A stretch of DNA of 64,000 nucleotides, taken from a bacterium (lineage in GTDB: Bacteria; CLD3; SB21). The position numbers were made by a program, and so were the translations under genes. Positions 55,715 through 64,000 of the stretch are shown here, piece by piece (within the stretch, counting starts at the first letter, position 1; each line of letters starts with the position of its first letter). The notes below the pieces were generated by a model, which saw nothing but the letters and a program-made list of their open reading frames with translations, was not told the origin of the DNA and did not search any database. Where the stretch lies: positions 1 to 64,000 of the forward strand of contig JABWCP010000004.1 in NCBI GenBank assembly GCA_013360215.1, written 5' to 3'.

Positions 55715-56944
55715 TCAGATATTTTTTTTACCGTCAAAAAATTCCAATTCTGTAGGTTTGGTGTCGTCCCATTTGGAAACACGCATGACGATTTGATCTT
55801 TTTGACGGACGATCGCGTATCCGCGTTGAAGCGTATTTTTGGGGTTGAGTGTTTGTAATTGGCGAGCTAAGGCGGTGATCGTCTGCCCGGAAACGATAAG
55901 TTTGTGGCGCAAAACGCGCATCATGGTTTTTTCAAAATCATCTACTTGCTGACGGTATTGACCGACTAAGTTTTCCGGTTGACGAAAAGCATATCTATTC
56001 TTCAGATTATGCAGCTGTTTTTGATAATCGCTGATTCGTTTTTTTACATTTTGTGATAGCGTGTATTGAAGATTGACGATATAACTTCGCATATCTTCCT
56101 GATCTACCGTTACCATCTCCGCCGCCGCCGAAGGCGTGGCCGCACGATAATCGGCAACATAATCACTGATGGAGATATCTATTTCATGGCCGACGGCGCT
56201 GATCGTCGGTATCGAACAGGCATAAATAGCCCGCGCTGTAGCCTCTTCATTAAAAGCCCATAAATCTTCTAAAGATCCGCCCCCGCGACCTACGATCAAA
56301 ACATCCACGGCTCCGTATTTTTCAAATTCACGAATCGCATGCGCTATTTCCTCGGCCGCCCCTTCGCCTTGTACTTTGACCGGATACAAAATCAATTCGA
56401 TCCACGGCATGCGTCGCCGTGCAACGCTAAGTATATCGCGGATGGCCGCTCCGGTAGGAGAAGTTATGATGCCGACGCGCTGAATATATTTTGGGATAGA
56501 TTTTTTATGCGAGGTATCAAATAATCCTTCGGCATACAGCTTTTGTTTAAGCTTTTCGAAAGCTTCCTGCAGTGCTCCAACGCCCTCTTGTTGGATCTTT
56601 TGAACGGTTATTTGATAGTAGCCGCCTTTTTCATAAACCGCGATATTTCCTCGAGCAATGACCTTTTTCCCGTCCTTCAAAGCATCCGATTGGGATGCCG
56701 ACGAACTTTTCCATATCACGGCTTTGATTTGTGCGCCGGCATCTTTGAGTGTAAAATATACGTGGCCGCTAGAGGCACGGGTCAGATTGGAAATTTCGCC
56801 GGAAACGGTAATCGCGGGGAATGAATCTTCAAGATTGGTTTTTATTAAGCGGGTTATTTCGGTAATAGAATAAACAACAGGCTTCTTTTCCTGTTGCTGA
56901 ACAAGATCGGACGAATTCTCATTTTGACCTGAAAATAGATCCAT
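55715..56944 (-). CDS. xseA: Exodeoxyribonuclease VII large subunit
   Basis: This 409-residue protein has the N-terminal OB domain (about 25-120, VYSITEITRLIKTNLEDSF, SGEISNLTRASSGHVYFTLK) and the catalytic domain with GVGALQEAFEKLKQKLYAEG, RVGIITSPTGAAIRDIL, IVGRGGGSLEDLWAFNEE and ISAVGHEIDISISDYVAD. XseA with XseB degrades single-stranded DNA in both directions; no xseB is visible in the window. The C-terminal coiled region is shorter than in E. coli but normal for relatives. It lies downstream of two envelope-protein genes, 5 nt after the second. Confidence 0.92.
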   Translation of the reverse strand: MDLFSGQNENSSDLVQQQEKKPVVYSITEITRLIKTNLEDSFPAITVSGEISNLTRASSGHVYFTLKDAGAQIKAVIWKSSSASQSDALKDGKKVIARGNIAVYEKGGYYQITVQKIQQEGVGALQEAFEKLKQKLYAEGLFDTSHKKSIPKYIQRVGIITSPTGAAIRDILSVARRRMPWIELILYPVKVQGEGAAEEIAHAIREFEKYGAVDVLIVGRGGGSLEDLWAFNEEATARAIYACSIPTISAVGHEIDISISDYVADYRAATPSAAAEMVTVDQEDMRSYIVNLQYTLSQNVKKRISDYQKQLHNLKNRYAFRQPENLVGQYRQQVDDFEKTMMRVLRHKLIVSGQTITALARQLQTLNPKNTLQRGYAIVRQKDQIVMRVSKWDDTKPTELEFFDGKKNI

Positions 56945-56949
56945 TCTGT

Positions 56950-57609
56950 TTATAGCTTCATTACAAAATTGATCCCGCCCTGGAAAAAAGCACCATTTAT
57001 CTTGGAATGGAAAGTACTCTTAAACGGTGTGGCCATAATACCACCGCCGATGAAGGGGGTTAGATACATACCCTCATCAGTCTCTAGTCTATAACTTACA
57101 CGTCCAAACACGCTAAAAAATTTGACATCCGGTCCGGGACGATAATACGGTTCGTCCGTAATATTATAAATTTTAGCGTTGTGCTTTTTAAAAAAATAGT
57201 GACCTCCGACGCCTAATGTCCAAGCAAACCCTTGTTTATATTTTGACAAATAATTATTCATACAAATATGAGCGCCAAAACCATGCACCATTTCCGTTTT
57301 ATTAGTCAATGAGGTATCTAAAACGATATACGGAGATTCAAACTTTACTCGTCTAAATGAATAGCCCGCTTCTAAACTATATGTGCTTTTATTGGATTTG
57401 CCCACGGCTTCCACGACCACACCTGTAATCCCGGAATAAGCTGTGGTAGCGCCAATAAGGTAGGTTGTTTTGCCTTTGTCTTTTTTTGTTTCTTTTTTGG
57501 GTTCCATCCTTTTTGTCGGTTTGCGCCTCACTTGCGCATCGGCCGATAACCCACAAACAGTAAAAAGTACGACGAACATAAACCATCCAATACGTTTTGC
57601 TGAACTCAT
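56950..57609 (-). CDS. Putative outer-membrane beta-barrel protein
   Basis: This 219-residue protein has a signal peptide (about 1-25, CGLSADAQ) and a basic linker (RRKPTKRMEPKKETKKDKGK). The rest alternates in beta-strand manner (TYLIGATTAYSGITGVVVEA, TYSLEAGYSFRRVKF, WTLGVGGHYFF, MYLTPFIGGGIMATPF) and ends in FQGGINFVMKL, like an eight-stranded outer-membrane barrel. Start overlaps the end of the LolA-like gene by 4 nt. No named family was recognised. The operon suggests a role in envelope biogenesis or just co-transcription with xseA. Confidence 0.7.
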   Translation of the reverse strand: MSSAKRIGWFMFVVLFTVCGLSADAQVRRKPTKRMEPKKETKKDKGKTTYLIGATTAYSGITGVVVEAVGKSNKSTYSLEAGYSFRRVKFESPYIVLDTSLTNKTEMVHGFGAHICMNNYLSKYKQGFAWTLGVGGHYFFKKHNAKIYNITDEPYYRPGPDVKFFSVFGRVSYRLETDEGMYLTPFIGGGIMATPFKSTFHSKINGAFFQGGINFVMKL

Positions 57610-58298
57610 TTTTTTTCCAGATTTTTAACTTGAAATCCTCTAGGTGTTTCTTGCTTAAATACATCAGCATTGATCGCTTGGTTTAACCGGAAATCCGAGA
57701 ATTCCCAAATCGTTTTATCCCCATCGGCTTCACTAAGCTCTGCCTGATAGGGTAACCACAAATCATCTCTGACGTAAATAATGATGTTTTCCATTTTGTC
57801 ATAAAACTTGCTCCCGCGCTTGGGAGTAAGCGTCAGTTTGTAAGAACCAAATTTCTTTTGAATTTGTTTTGCGTCAACTTGCACATCAAAATATTTTTCG
57901 AGCATTTCGAGTGAATTACCAAAACCCAACAAGTACTGACTGAAGTTAATTTCATTATCAGACGTCGTTGTAACGGTTTTGTTTTTCCTATTGATAATCC
58001 ATAACGAATTATTGTTTACAATATATTGGTTTTCGGAATCAGAAGACGGATTAAGCGCATATTTTCCAGGTTTTTGGTAATAAAAATCTGCCTTCGTAAC
58101 AATCTCTTTATCCATAAATGATGATTGTTTACGCTGTTTCATTTTAGCCTGAAGAGAGGTTGTCGCTTCATTGGCTGTCCGCATACTCGATATAACTACT
58201 TTTTTTTCTTCATCGCCGGATCCGGCATGCAGCGTGAATGACAAAGAAAAAAGGACGATAATACAAAAACCGATTATTCGTTTTTCTGATTTTCTCAT
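57606..58298 (-). CDS. LolA-like outer-membrane lipoprotein carrier protein
   Basis: From the ATG at 58298 the product has 230 residues with a signal peptide (about 1-25, SLSFTLHAG). The mature part has the LolA/LolB-like half-barrel pattern: MRTANEATTSLQAKMKQRKQ, TKADFYYQKPGKYALN, SLWIINRKNKTVTT, YKLTLTPKRGSKFYDKMENI and the late DDLWLPYQAELSEADGDKTI. LolA-type proteins carry lipoproteins across the periplasm, and this branch resembles outer-membrane lipoprotein-sorting proteins. A longer frame to 58424 lacks a ribosome site and spoils the signal peptide. It overlaps the barrel gene by 4 nt. Confidence 0.75.
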   Translation of the reverse strand: MRKSEKRIIGFCIIVLFSLSFTLHAGSGDEEKKVVISSMRTANEATTSLQAKMKQRKQSSFMDKEIVTKADFYYQKPGKYALNPSSDSENQYIVNNNSLWIINRKNKTVTTTSDNEINFSQYLLGFGNSLEMLEKYFDVQVDAKQIQKKFGSYKLTLTPKRGSKFYDKMENIIIYVRDDLWLPYQAELSEADGDKTIWEFSDFRLNQAINADVFKQETPRGFQVKNLEKK

Positions 58299-58589
58299 AA
58301 ATATCTTTCTTGATCTGATTTTTCCGTTGATGAATTCCGGTGAACCTATGGGAATCCATATCCGCTTTTTGATACACGTAAACGCCATACAAACGTGGTA
58401 TGATAAAAATTTTGGATCATGCAATCAATCATAATCAACAAGCAGGCAACATGCTTATTCAACACGTCTAACCGCACAAAACTGTTCTTAGTAGCTTACA
58501 ACATAAAAACGAATGTAAATAATTTTGCAAATTATGGTATCTACCCCTACATTTCGACGAATCTATTTATGTTAGTAAAGATTATATCC

Positions 58590-59144
58590 ATGTCATTGCG
58601 AAAACTGGCGTACGATGAAATAAAAATGCTCCGATCAACGCCTGAGGAGTTGGCTTCAAAAAAAAGGTTTCCTATATACGGAGTTTTAGAAAACATTCGA
58701 AGCATGTACAATGTAGGCGCGGCATTCCGTACATCGGATGCAGCATGTGTCCAGGAATTAATACTTTGTGGTTATACAGCCCAACCTCCGCGCTCGCAAA
58801 TCGAAAAAACAGCTCTCGGTGCTACAGAAACCGTTCCATGGCGGCATTTTAACAACACCCTCGACAGCATTAGTTATCTAAAAGATCAAGGCATCACTGT
58901 AGTTGCTTTGGAACATTGCGAAGAAAGCAAAAATCTATTTACTACGGAGTTGCCTTTCCCGGTTGCGTTACTTGTGGGCAACGAAGTGGATGGTTTAAAC
59001 GAAGAAACCGTCGCTCGTTGCGATATGGCTTGTGAAATACCTATGTTTGGCTCGAAACAATCCCTCAATGCGGCCGTCGCTTATGGTATCGCTGTATTTG
59101 AGTTGACTAGGAAATACTTGATCTTAAGTGAAAAGAAAGGATAA
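58590..59144 (+). CDS. SpoU/TrmH-family RNA 2'-O-methyltransferase
   Basis: From the ATG at 58590 the product has 184 residues. It is a SPOUT-class methyltransferase: motif 1 PIYGVLENIRSMYNVGAAFR, motif 2 PVALLVGNEVDGLNEETVAR and motif 3 IPMFGSKQSLNAAVAYGIAV, which bind S-adenosylmethionine in a deep trefoil knot. The target is tRNA or rRNA ribose; it cannot be fixed by sequence alone. There is no extra RNA-binding domain. The long frame upstream to 58419 is AT-rich and not needed. It is divergent from the LolA-like operon. Confidence 0.88.
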   Translation: MSLRKLAYDEIKMLRSTPEELASKKRFPIYGVLENIRSMYNVGAAFRTSDAACVQELILCGYTAQPPRSQIEKTALGATETVPWRHFNNTLDSISYLKDQGITVVALEHCEESKNLFTTELPFPVALLVGNEVDGLNEETVARCDMACEIPMFGSKQSLNAAVAYGIAVFELTRKYLILSEKKG

Positions 59145-59148
59145 TTTC

Positions 59149-59733
59149 ATGCGTTTATTGGTTGTAGCAATAGTTTTCAATTTTACTTCCGTTTATAGTC
59201 AGGACATAACTCTCGGTTGGACGAAAGCAAATACAGCCAATGGCTCGGAGTTTAAAAAATACGAATCACAAACTTCTAGTTTTTTTCTTAAATATCGTAA
59301 GCCCTTTACCGAAGATATTACTTGGGGCTTGGGCTTAGAAGTATTAGAGTTTCGAAAACCCGCTGTCCCTGAAAGGCTTGTCAAAATGAAAGGCTTATTT
59401 GGAGAAATTGGATATTTTTTTCGTCAAATACCTGGTTTAACTTTACTTGGTTCTACGTCTGTCGGAATAATGCAATGCGAATATGAATTTATTGATCCAC
59501 CCTCCGAGTTAAAAGGTTCCAAGGGAATAGGTATTTCTCTTGAACCATCCGTGTCGTTTTTATTTCCACTCACGAAAAAACTGACTTTTACTCCTTCTAT
59601 TGGATATTTAATGGTGTTTGATCAGATGGGTTTTAAGTCAACAGACTCTAAACAACCCGTTGGAAAATTGGATTCTCATATGTTCGCTACGACCTATCGA
59701 CTTGCCTTGTCTTGGCGCTTACGGAAAGAATAA
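59149..59733 (+). CDS. Putative outer-membrane protein, small beta-barrel
   Basis: The ATG at 59149 has AAAGGA as ribosome site and gives 194 residues. A short signal peptide ([18 protein letters not shown]) is followed by strand-like segments ([64 protein letters not shown]) and ends with [14 protein letters not shown], consistent with an outer-membrane barrel of eight strands. Family unknown. It follows the methyltransferase gene by 4 nt and precedes nadA by 4 nt, so the three are cotranscribed. Confidence 0.65.
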   Translation: MRLLVVAIVFNFTSVYSQDITLGWTKANTANGSEFKKYESQTSSFFLKYRKPFTEDITWGLGLEVLEFRKPAVPERLVKMKGLFGEIGYFFRQIPGLTLLGSTSVGIMQCEYEFIDPPSELKGSKGIGISLEPSVSFLFPLTKKLTFTPSIGYLMVFDQMGFKSTDSKQPVGKLDSHMFATTYRLALSWRLRKE

Positions 59734-59737
59734 CACA

Positions 59738-60718
59738 ATGATTTTTAAAAAAAATACATACTCGAATGATGAAGTAAACATACAACGAATCAGCCCGGGT
59801 ATTGATTTGTTTAAGGAAATAAATCGGCTGCGCAAAGATTTGAATGCCGTTATCCTTGCTCATTATTATCAGGAATCAGAAATTCAGGATTTGGCAGACT
59901 TTGTCGGTGATAGTTTAGAATTAGCAAGGCAAGCCGCCAAAACGAAAGCGGATGTAATCGTTTTTGCCGGTGTGCATTTTATGGCCGAGACCGCTAAAAT
60001 TCTCAATCCGGAAAAATTAGTTTTACTGCCCGATCTTAAAGCCGGATGTTCATTAGCCGACAGTTGCCCGGCGGATGAATTCAAAAAATTTCGTGAAGCG
60101 CATCCCGATCATTTTGCCATTACTTACATCAATTGCACGGCCGAAGTCAAAGCATTAAGCGATCTGATTTGTACATCCAGCAATGCCGAACGGCTTATCG
60201 CTCAGATTCCCGAATCTACGCCCATCTTATTTTCACCGGATAAAAACCTCGGCGCTTATATACGTAAGAAAACAGGCCGCCCCATGATTTTGTGGCAAGG
60301 CTCATGTATGGTACATGAGATTTTTTCTGAAAAGAAATTAGTACAACTGCAAGCAACACATCCCGAAGCTAAGATTATTGCACATCCAGAATGTGAAGAG
60401 ACCGTACTGAATATGGCGGATTTTATCGGATCCACAAGCGGGCTTCTCAAATTTGTCCAGCAATCACCGGATCGTACATTTATCGTCGCGACGGAGGCGG
60501 GTATTATTCATCAAATGGAAAAAGCTTGCCCGGACAAAACATTTATCGCAGCGCCGCCCAATAATAACTGTGCTTGCAACGAATGCCCGCATATGAAACT
60601 GAATACTTTAGAGAAACTATATCTCTGCATGAAAAATAAAACTCCGGAAATTACACTTCCGGAGGACGTACGCACGCGCGCATTAAAGCCGATTTTGCGA
60701 ATGCTTGAAATGAGTTAA
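59738..60718 (+). CDS. nadA: Quinolinate synthase
   Basis: This 326-residue enzyme condenses iminoaspartate with dihydroxyacetone phosphate to quinolinate in NAD synthesis, using a 4Fe-4S cluster. Hallmarks: [63 protein letters not shown] (first cluster Cys), AYINC-like [24 protein letters not shown] and the late C-A-C-N-E-C region ([12 protein letters not shown]). Length fits. A frame upstream to 59618 overlaps the previous gene and is not used. nadB and nadC are not in the window. Confidence 0.93.
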   Translation: MIFKKNTYSNDEVNIQRISPGIDLFKEINRLRKDLNAVILAHYYQESEIQDLADFVGDSLELARQAAKTKADVIVFAGVHFMAETAKILNPEKLVLLPDLKAGCSLADSCPADEFKKFREAHPDHFAITYINCTAEVKALSDLICTSSNAERLIAQIPESTPILFSPDKNLGAYIRKKTGRPMILWQGSCMVHEIFSEKKLVQLQATHPEAKIIAHPECEETVLNMADFIGSTSGLLKFVQQSPDRTFIVATEAGIIHQMEKACPDKTFIAAPPNNNCACNECPHMKLNTLEKLYLCMKNKTPEITLPEDVRTRALKPILRMLEMS

Positions 60719-60748
60719 CTTGTTCCAATAACTCATTGTCATAAACGT

Positions 60749-62122
60749 TTATTTTTTACTGAGCCTTTTTTTTAAAACATTAATATTCTTTTGTATAACA
60801 TCCGCATCGCGTTGCCCGGGATCAAGCGCAAGTGTTTGCTCCAGATGATGTATCGCCTTTTTGACCTGCTTTTTATCGTTCATATATACGATCCCTAAAC
60901 TGCGATGGGTCTTTGCGTTGTTTGGATTCAAAGCCAGTGATTTTTCAAACAGCCGTTGTGCTTCTTTATGTTGTTTTTTCCCTTTAAGCAGAATACCCAA
61001 ATTGAGATATGCATCGTATAAATTAGAATCCAACGCAATCGCTTTGCGATAATGCGTTTCGGCTTTGACGTAATCCAAGTTGTCATCATACCCGACAGCG
61101 CATCCGTAGTGCACTAACGCACGGAGCGAGTCTATCTTTAACGCTGATTCATAAGCTGCCAGCGCTTCGGGCGCTTTTCCTTTTTCGCTCAATACTACAC
61201 CTAAGTTAACCCACGCATCTACATATTTCGAATTTAGTTCTAAGGCTCTGCGATATTGTAATACGGCAACATCCCACTCTTTGCGCGCCTGATAAACATT
61301 TCCTAAATTAAAAACAGCATCGGCATTTTCGGGCTGAAATTCGATTGCACGATTATAACCGGTGATAGCCGAAGGCCAATCGTTATTTCGATAGGCCATA
61401 TTACCTGCTCGAAGATACGCCGCTGATATATTTTTTTCCGATTTTAGTGAATTACTATAATCCAAACGGCGGGCTTTTTCGAAAAACAAAATCGCATCGG
61501 AATCGTTATTTTTTTCATAAGCCGAAACGCCTAAACTATAATAACCAAGAGCTTCCCATTTTTGAACATAGAGCGCATACTCTTCGTGATCGCTTGCGAT
61601 CGTCCGCAATCTTTCATGTCCCTGCAACACACCGTTTGGGCTCAAAAGATTTTTTTCAGTATGATTGATTCGTTGGAATAAATATTCAACCGCACGGTAC
61701 ATGGTTTTATAGAAATCCGTGTAGTTTTTAATCGGTCCATAGATTCGCTCTTGTGCGACGTTTACATTGCCGTTATCGCCCAAAAGCTCAAACTCCATTT
61801 CGATGGAGTCGCTTCGCATACAATATTTTCCTCGCACAACGAGGTCTTTTTTATCATCAGCTATGAGGTCTAATTTCTCTGAATGTTTATCATCCGATAT
61901 AATGCTTTCGTTTTCTAACGTATTAAATATTGCATCTTGTGAAATTACCGTCAATTCACCGGTGGCACTCAATACATCTGAAAGCATATAGCTTAGATAA
62001 TAAGCTGGTTTATTATCCGAGTTACATGTCGAAGTAAACGGGAGCACTGCAATTTTTTTATTTTGTGCTGTGAGAGTGTATGTGGATATAAAAAACACCG
62101 TTACAAAAATAAACCGTTTCAT
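60749..62122 (-). CDS. TPR protein with CsgG/TolB-like N-terminal domain
   Basis: This 457-residue protein has a signal peptide (about 1-19, STYTLTAQ), then a domain of about 130 residues that starts KKIAVLPFTSTCNSDNKPAY and resembles the CsgG/TolB-N fold (AVLPF, LSDVLSATGELTVISQDAIF). From about residue 190 on there are seven or so TPRs with classic spacing (YALYVQKWEALGYYSLGVSA, AVFNLGNVYQARKEWDVAVL, AWVNLGVVLSEKGKAPEALA, AYLNLGILLKGKKQHKEAQR, THRSLGIVYMNDKKQVKKAI). It is probably a periplasmic scaffold. Compare the smaller CsgG-like protein at 2041-2541. It is encoded 3 nt downstream of zwf. Confidence 0.78.
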   Translation of the reverse strand: MKRFIFVTVFFISTYTLTAQNKKIAVLPFTSTCNSDNKPAYYLSYMLSDVLSATGELTVISQDAIFNTLENESIISDDKHSEKLDLIADDKKDLVVRGKYCMRSDSIEMEFELLGDNGNVNVAQERIYGPIKNYTDFYKTMYRAVEYLFQRINHTEKNLLSPNGVLQGHERLRTIASDHEEYALYVQKWEALGYYSLGVSAYEKNNDSDAILFFEKARRLDYSNSLKSEKNISAAYLRAGNMAYRNNDWPSAITGYNRAIEFQPENADAVFNLGNVYQARKEWDVAVLQYRRALELNSKYVDAWVNLGVVLSEKGKAPEALAAYESALKIDSLRALVHYGCAVGYDDNLDYVKAETHYRKAIALDSNLYDAYLNLGILLKGKKQHKEAQRLFEKSLALNPNNAKTHRSLGIVYMNDKKQVKKAIHHLEQTLALDPGQRDADVIQKNINVLKKRLSKK

Positions 62123-62125
62123 TCT

Positions 62126-63658
62126 TTAAGATCTCCATTTACGACCGTCTTTATTCAATAACTTATCCGCCGCTTCCGGTCCCCAAGAACCCGCAGCATA
62201 ATTTGGAAACTCCGCTTTATTGTTTTTCCAATGTTCTAAAACCGGCATTACGAGCCACCACGCTACCTCGACCATATCTTTACGCATAAAAAGCGTTGCG
62301 TCGCCGCGCATACAGTCGAGAATCAATCTTTGATAGGCTTCGGCAATTTCCACCTGAAACGCTTCTTTATAATTAAAATGCATATCTACCGACTGGAGCT
62401 GCATTTCCGGACCCGGTACTTTGGCTTCAAAACTCATCGTAATACTTTCATCCGGCTGGATTTGTATCACCAGTACATTGGGCGCCACATCATCGGCCGC
62501 CGTCTGAGTAAACATCATATGCGGTGTTCGTTTAAAAAAGATCGCTATCTCCGAATCACGTCGAGGCATTCTTTTTCCAGTCCGCAAATAAAACGGTACG
62601 CCCGCCCAGCGCCAATTATCCACATAAAATTTTGCTGCAACATAGGTTTCGGTATTTGATTGAGGATCCACTTTGGGCTCGGTGCGATAGCCGGGAACCG
62701 GTTTGCCATTGATCTGTCCGGCTCCGTATTGCCCGCGCACAAAATAATCATTCACCTGATCAGGTTTTACGGGGCGAATGGCGCGCATGACTTTGACGCG
62801 CTCGTCACGTACAGCATTAGCATCAAATGTAGTAGGTGGCTCCATCGCAACGAGCGCCATGACTTGAAGCACATGATTTTGTATCATATCTCTCAAAGCG
62901 CCGGCATTGTCATAATAACCGCCCCGATCTTCGACTCCCAAAGCTTCCGCCGCTGTTATTTGTATATGGTCTATATAATTGCGATTCCACAAAGGTTCAA
63001 AAATCCCGTTCGCAAAACGAAACGCCAATACGTTTTGAACGGTCTCTTTTCCGAGGTAGTGATCTATACGATAGACCTGCCATTCTTCGAAAGCTTTAGC
63101 CACTTCCGCATTGAGTGCACGCGCCGATTCGAGATCACGGCCAAATGGTTTTTCGATAATAATGCGTCGCCAGTAATTACCTCCGCGCACCTGTGACATA
63201 TTGTGTTCAGCCAACTTCTGACATATCGTAGCAAATACCGTAGGCGGCGTCGCGAGATAATAGATACGGTTATCATTACAGGCACGCGTCGCGCAGTTGT
63301 TTTTGATCAGCGAATCCATAGTTTGATACAATGCATTCTCATCAAAACCTCCGCCGACATAAAAGGAGTTTTGAACAAATTCATTCACGATTTTCGGATA
63401 TACGGCATCGGATTTGGCAAATTCACGCAATGCAGCGCTTACCATTTCGCGATATGCTTCGCTGCTCATCTCCGGTTTGCCGCATCCTATTACTGTGAAT
63501 TTCTCAGGAAGCAAACCTTCTTTGGCACTATTAAAAAGCGCCGGTAAAATTTTACGTCGCGCCAGATCACCGGAACCGCCGAAGATAATCACCGAACATG
63601 TGCCGGCACGCGCATCGGATTTGACCTGCCGCAAAGCTTCTGTGACGTGAGCTGCCAT
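62126..63658 (-). CDS. zwf: Glucose-6-phosphate 1-dehydrogenase
   Basis: This 510-residue enzyme oxidises glucose 6-phosphate to 6-phosphogluconolactone with NADP (or NAD), the first step of the oxidative pentose phosphate route. Motifs: the dinucleotide loop VIIFGGSGDLARRKILPALF, the substrate and catalytic segment YRIDHYLGKETVQNVLAF and the later QPDESITMSFEAKVPG and AYQRLILDCMRGDATLF. Start at 63658 with GGAGGC upstream is sound (AGAGCCTCC region on the forward strand is the ribosome site). A 6-phosphogluconate or lactonase gene is not adjacent. Confidence 0.94.
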   Translation of the reverse strand: MAAHVTEALRQVKSDARAGTCSVIIFGGSGDLARRKILPALFNSAKEGLLPEKFTVIGCGKPEMSSEAYREMVSAALREFAKSDAVYPKIVNEFVQNSFYVGGGFDENALYQTMDSLIKNNCATRACNDNRIYYLATPPTVFATICQKLAEHNMSQVRGGNYWRRIIIEKPFGRDLESARALNAEVAKAFEEWQVYRIDHYLGKETVQNVLAFRFANGIFEPLWNRNYIDHIQITAAEALGVEDRGGYYDNAGALRDMIQNHVLQVMALVAMEPPTTFDANAVRDERVKVMRAIRPVKPDQVNDYFVRGQYGAGQINGKPVPGYRTEPKVDPQSNTETYVAAKFYVDNWRWAGVPFYLRTGKRMPRRDSEIAIFFKRTPHMMFTQTAADDVAPNVLVIQIQPDESITMSFEAKVPGPEMQLQSVDMHFNYKEAFQVEIAEAYQRLILDCMRGDATLFMRKDMVEVAWWLVMPVLEHWKNNKAEFPNYAAGSWGPEAADKLLNKDGRKWRS

Positions 63659-63725
63659 GAAGAGCCTCCAGATAAAAGTTATACTGTTATTTTAAATCAA
63701 TATGATTACAAATAATCATCCGTTT

Positions 63726-64000
63726 TTAAGCACAACGGAGTGTGATCACGGTGATTTCGGGTGGAGAACCGATACGCATTGGCGGGCCCCAATAACCGGT
63801 TCCGCGATTGACATACACCCACATATTTTCATGCCGATGCAGTCCTTTCAAATACGGTTGTGCCATCGCCGCCAATAGATTACCCGGAAAAAATTGTCCG
63901 CCGTGTGTGTGTCCTGACAGCTGCAAATCAAAACCCGCTGCCGATGCTGCCGGCGCACTTTTAGGTTGATGCGCAAGCAATATTCGCGAATAATCTGATG
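63726..64000 (-). CDS. Calcineurin-like phosphoesterase, C-terminal part (5' end outside window)
   Basis: The reverse frame is open from the window edge (…[13 protein letters not shown]) to a stop at 63726; at least 91 residues are seen. [16 protein letters not shown] is the last metal-binding GHTHGGQ motif of the metallophosphoesterase fold, and [20 protein letters not shown] plus the ending [10 protein letters not shown] are typical of the YkuE-like or membrane-associated branch (UDP-2,3-diacylglucosamine pyrophosphatase-like or related phosphoesterases). The part with the other ligands lies outside the window, so the substrate class is open. Confidence 0.85.
   Translation of the reverse strand, partial: SDYSRILLAHQPKSAPAASAAGFDLQLSGHTHGGQFFPGNLLAAMAQPYLKGLHRHENMWVYVNRGTGYWGPPMRIGSPPEITVITLRCA

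Overview
The window comes from a diderm (Gram-negative) bacterium of moderate GC, most likely an uncultured member of the Fibrobacteres-Chlorobi-Bacteroidetes (FCB) assemblage. Pointers: a type IX secretion C-terminal sorting domain with an NYPNPFNPST motif, a TonB-dependent receptor with a carboxypeptidase-like N-terminal domain, a Fibrobacter-type paralogous (FISUMP) domain, an LptF/G permease and many signal-peptide or lipoprotein genes. The one clear promoter (37029-37057) is a sigma70-like TTGCAA-N17-TATAAT box rather than the Bacteroidota TAnnTTTG type, which argues mildly against classical Bacteroidota. No rRNA, tRNA or CRISPR array was seen.

Layout. 1-5800: end of a giant secreted repeat protein, a CsgG-like protein, lptG and rnr. 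5800-11200: accessory patch with palindromic repeat units, a GIY-YIG nuclease gene, a secreted caspase-like protein split from its FISUMP domain by an 8-bp tandem repeat, and an amidase. 11200-16200: M28 peptidase, two thioredoxin-fold proteins, a broken SRPBCC gene and an APC permease. 16440-24540: an eight-gene, tightly overlapping operon encoding a ferredoxin-flavin oxidoreductase, two histidine-rich membrane proteins, three multiheme cytochromes (10, 20 and 9 CxxCH motifs), a TPR protein and an outer-membrane beta-barrel. It looks like a complete electron route from the inner membrane to the outer membrane and is the best candidate for an undescribed system. 24600-30000: DUF4388 protein, TonB receptor and beta-helix lipoprotein. 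30074-33888: an AT-rich insert bearing a TPR lipoprotein and an LRR/FN3/T9SS protein, bracketed by 87-bp direct repeats copied from the upstream region of a DinB gene. 34000-47700: htpG, a short transcription unit, the second GIY-YIG element, a large Asp-box propeller protein, aroB, a Lon-N-like protein, murJ, an NtrC-type regulator and a SpoIID protein. 47700-52600: odd intergenic DNA, a putative immunity gene, a 5'-truncated Rhs toxin gene and an IS30-type element. 52600-64000: Cys-rich secreted peptides, AlkB-like hydroxylase, a probable PPi-dependent phosphofructokinase, xseA, a LolA-like and a barrel protein, an rRNA/tRNA methyltransferase-like protein, nadA, a TPR protein, zwf and a partial phosphoesterase.

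Three signals go beyond ordinary annotation: the 39-heme operon; the GIY-YIG gene that occurs twice (91 of 95 residues identical) between direct copies of a two-palindrome unit, with a gene-less solo unit elsewhere; and the 8-bp repeat whose loss of one copy would fuse the caspase and FISUMP frames into a single 754-residue protein. All functional statements rest on reading the sequence and on family knowledge; no searches were run.
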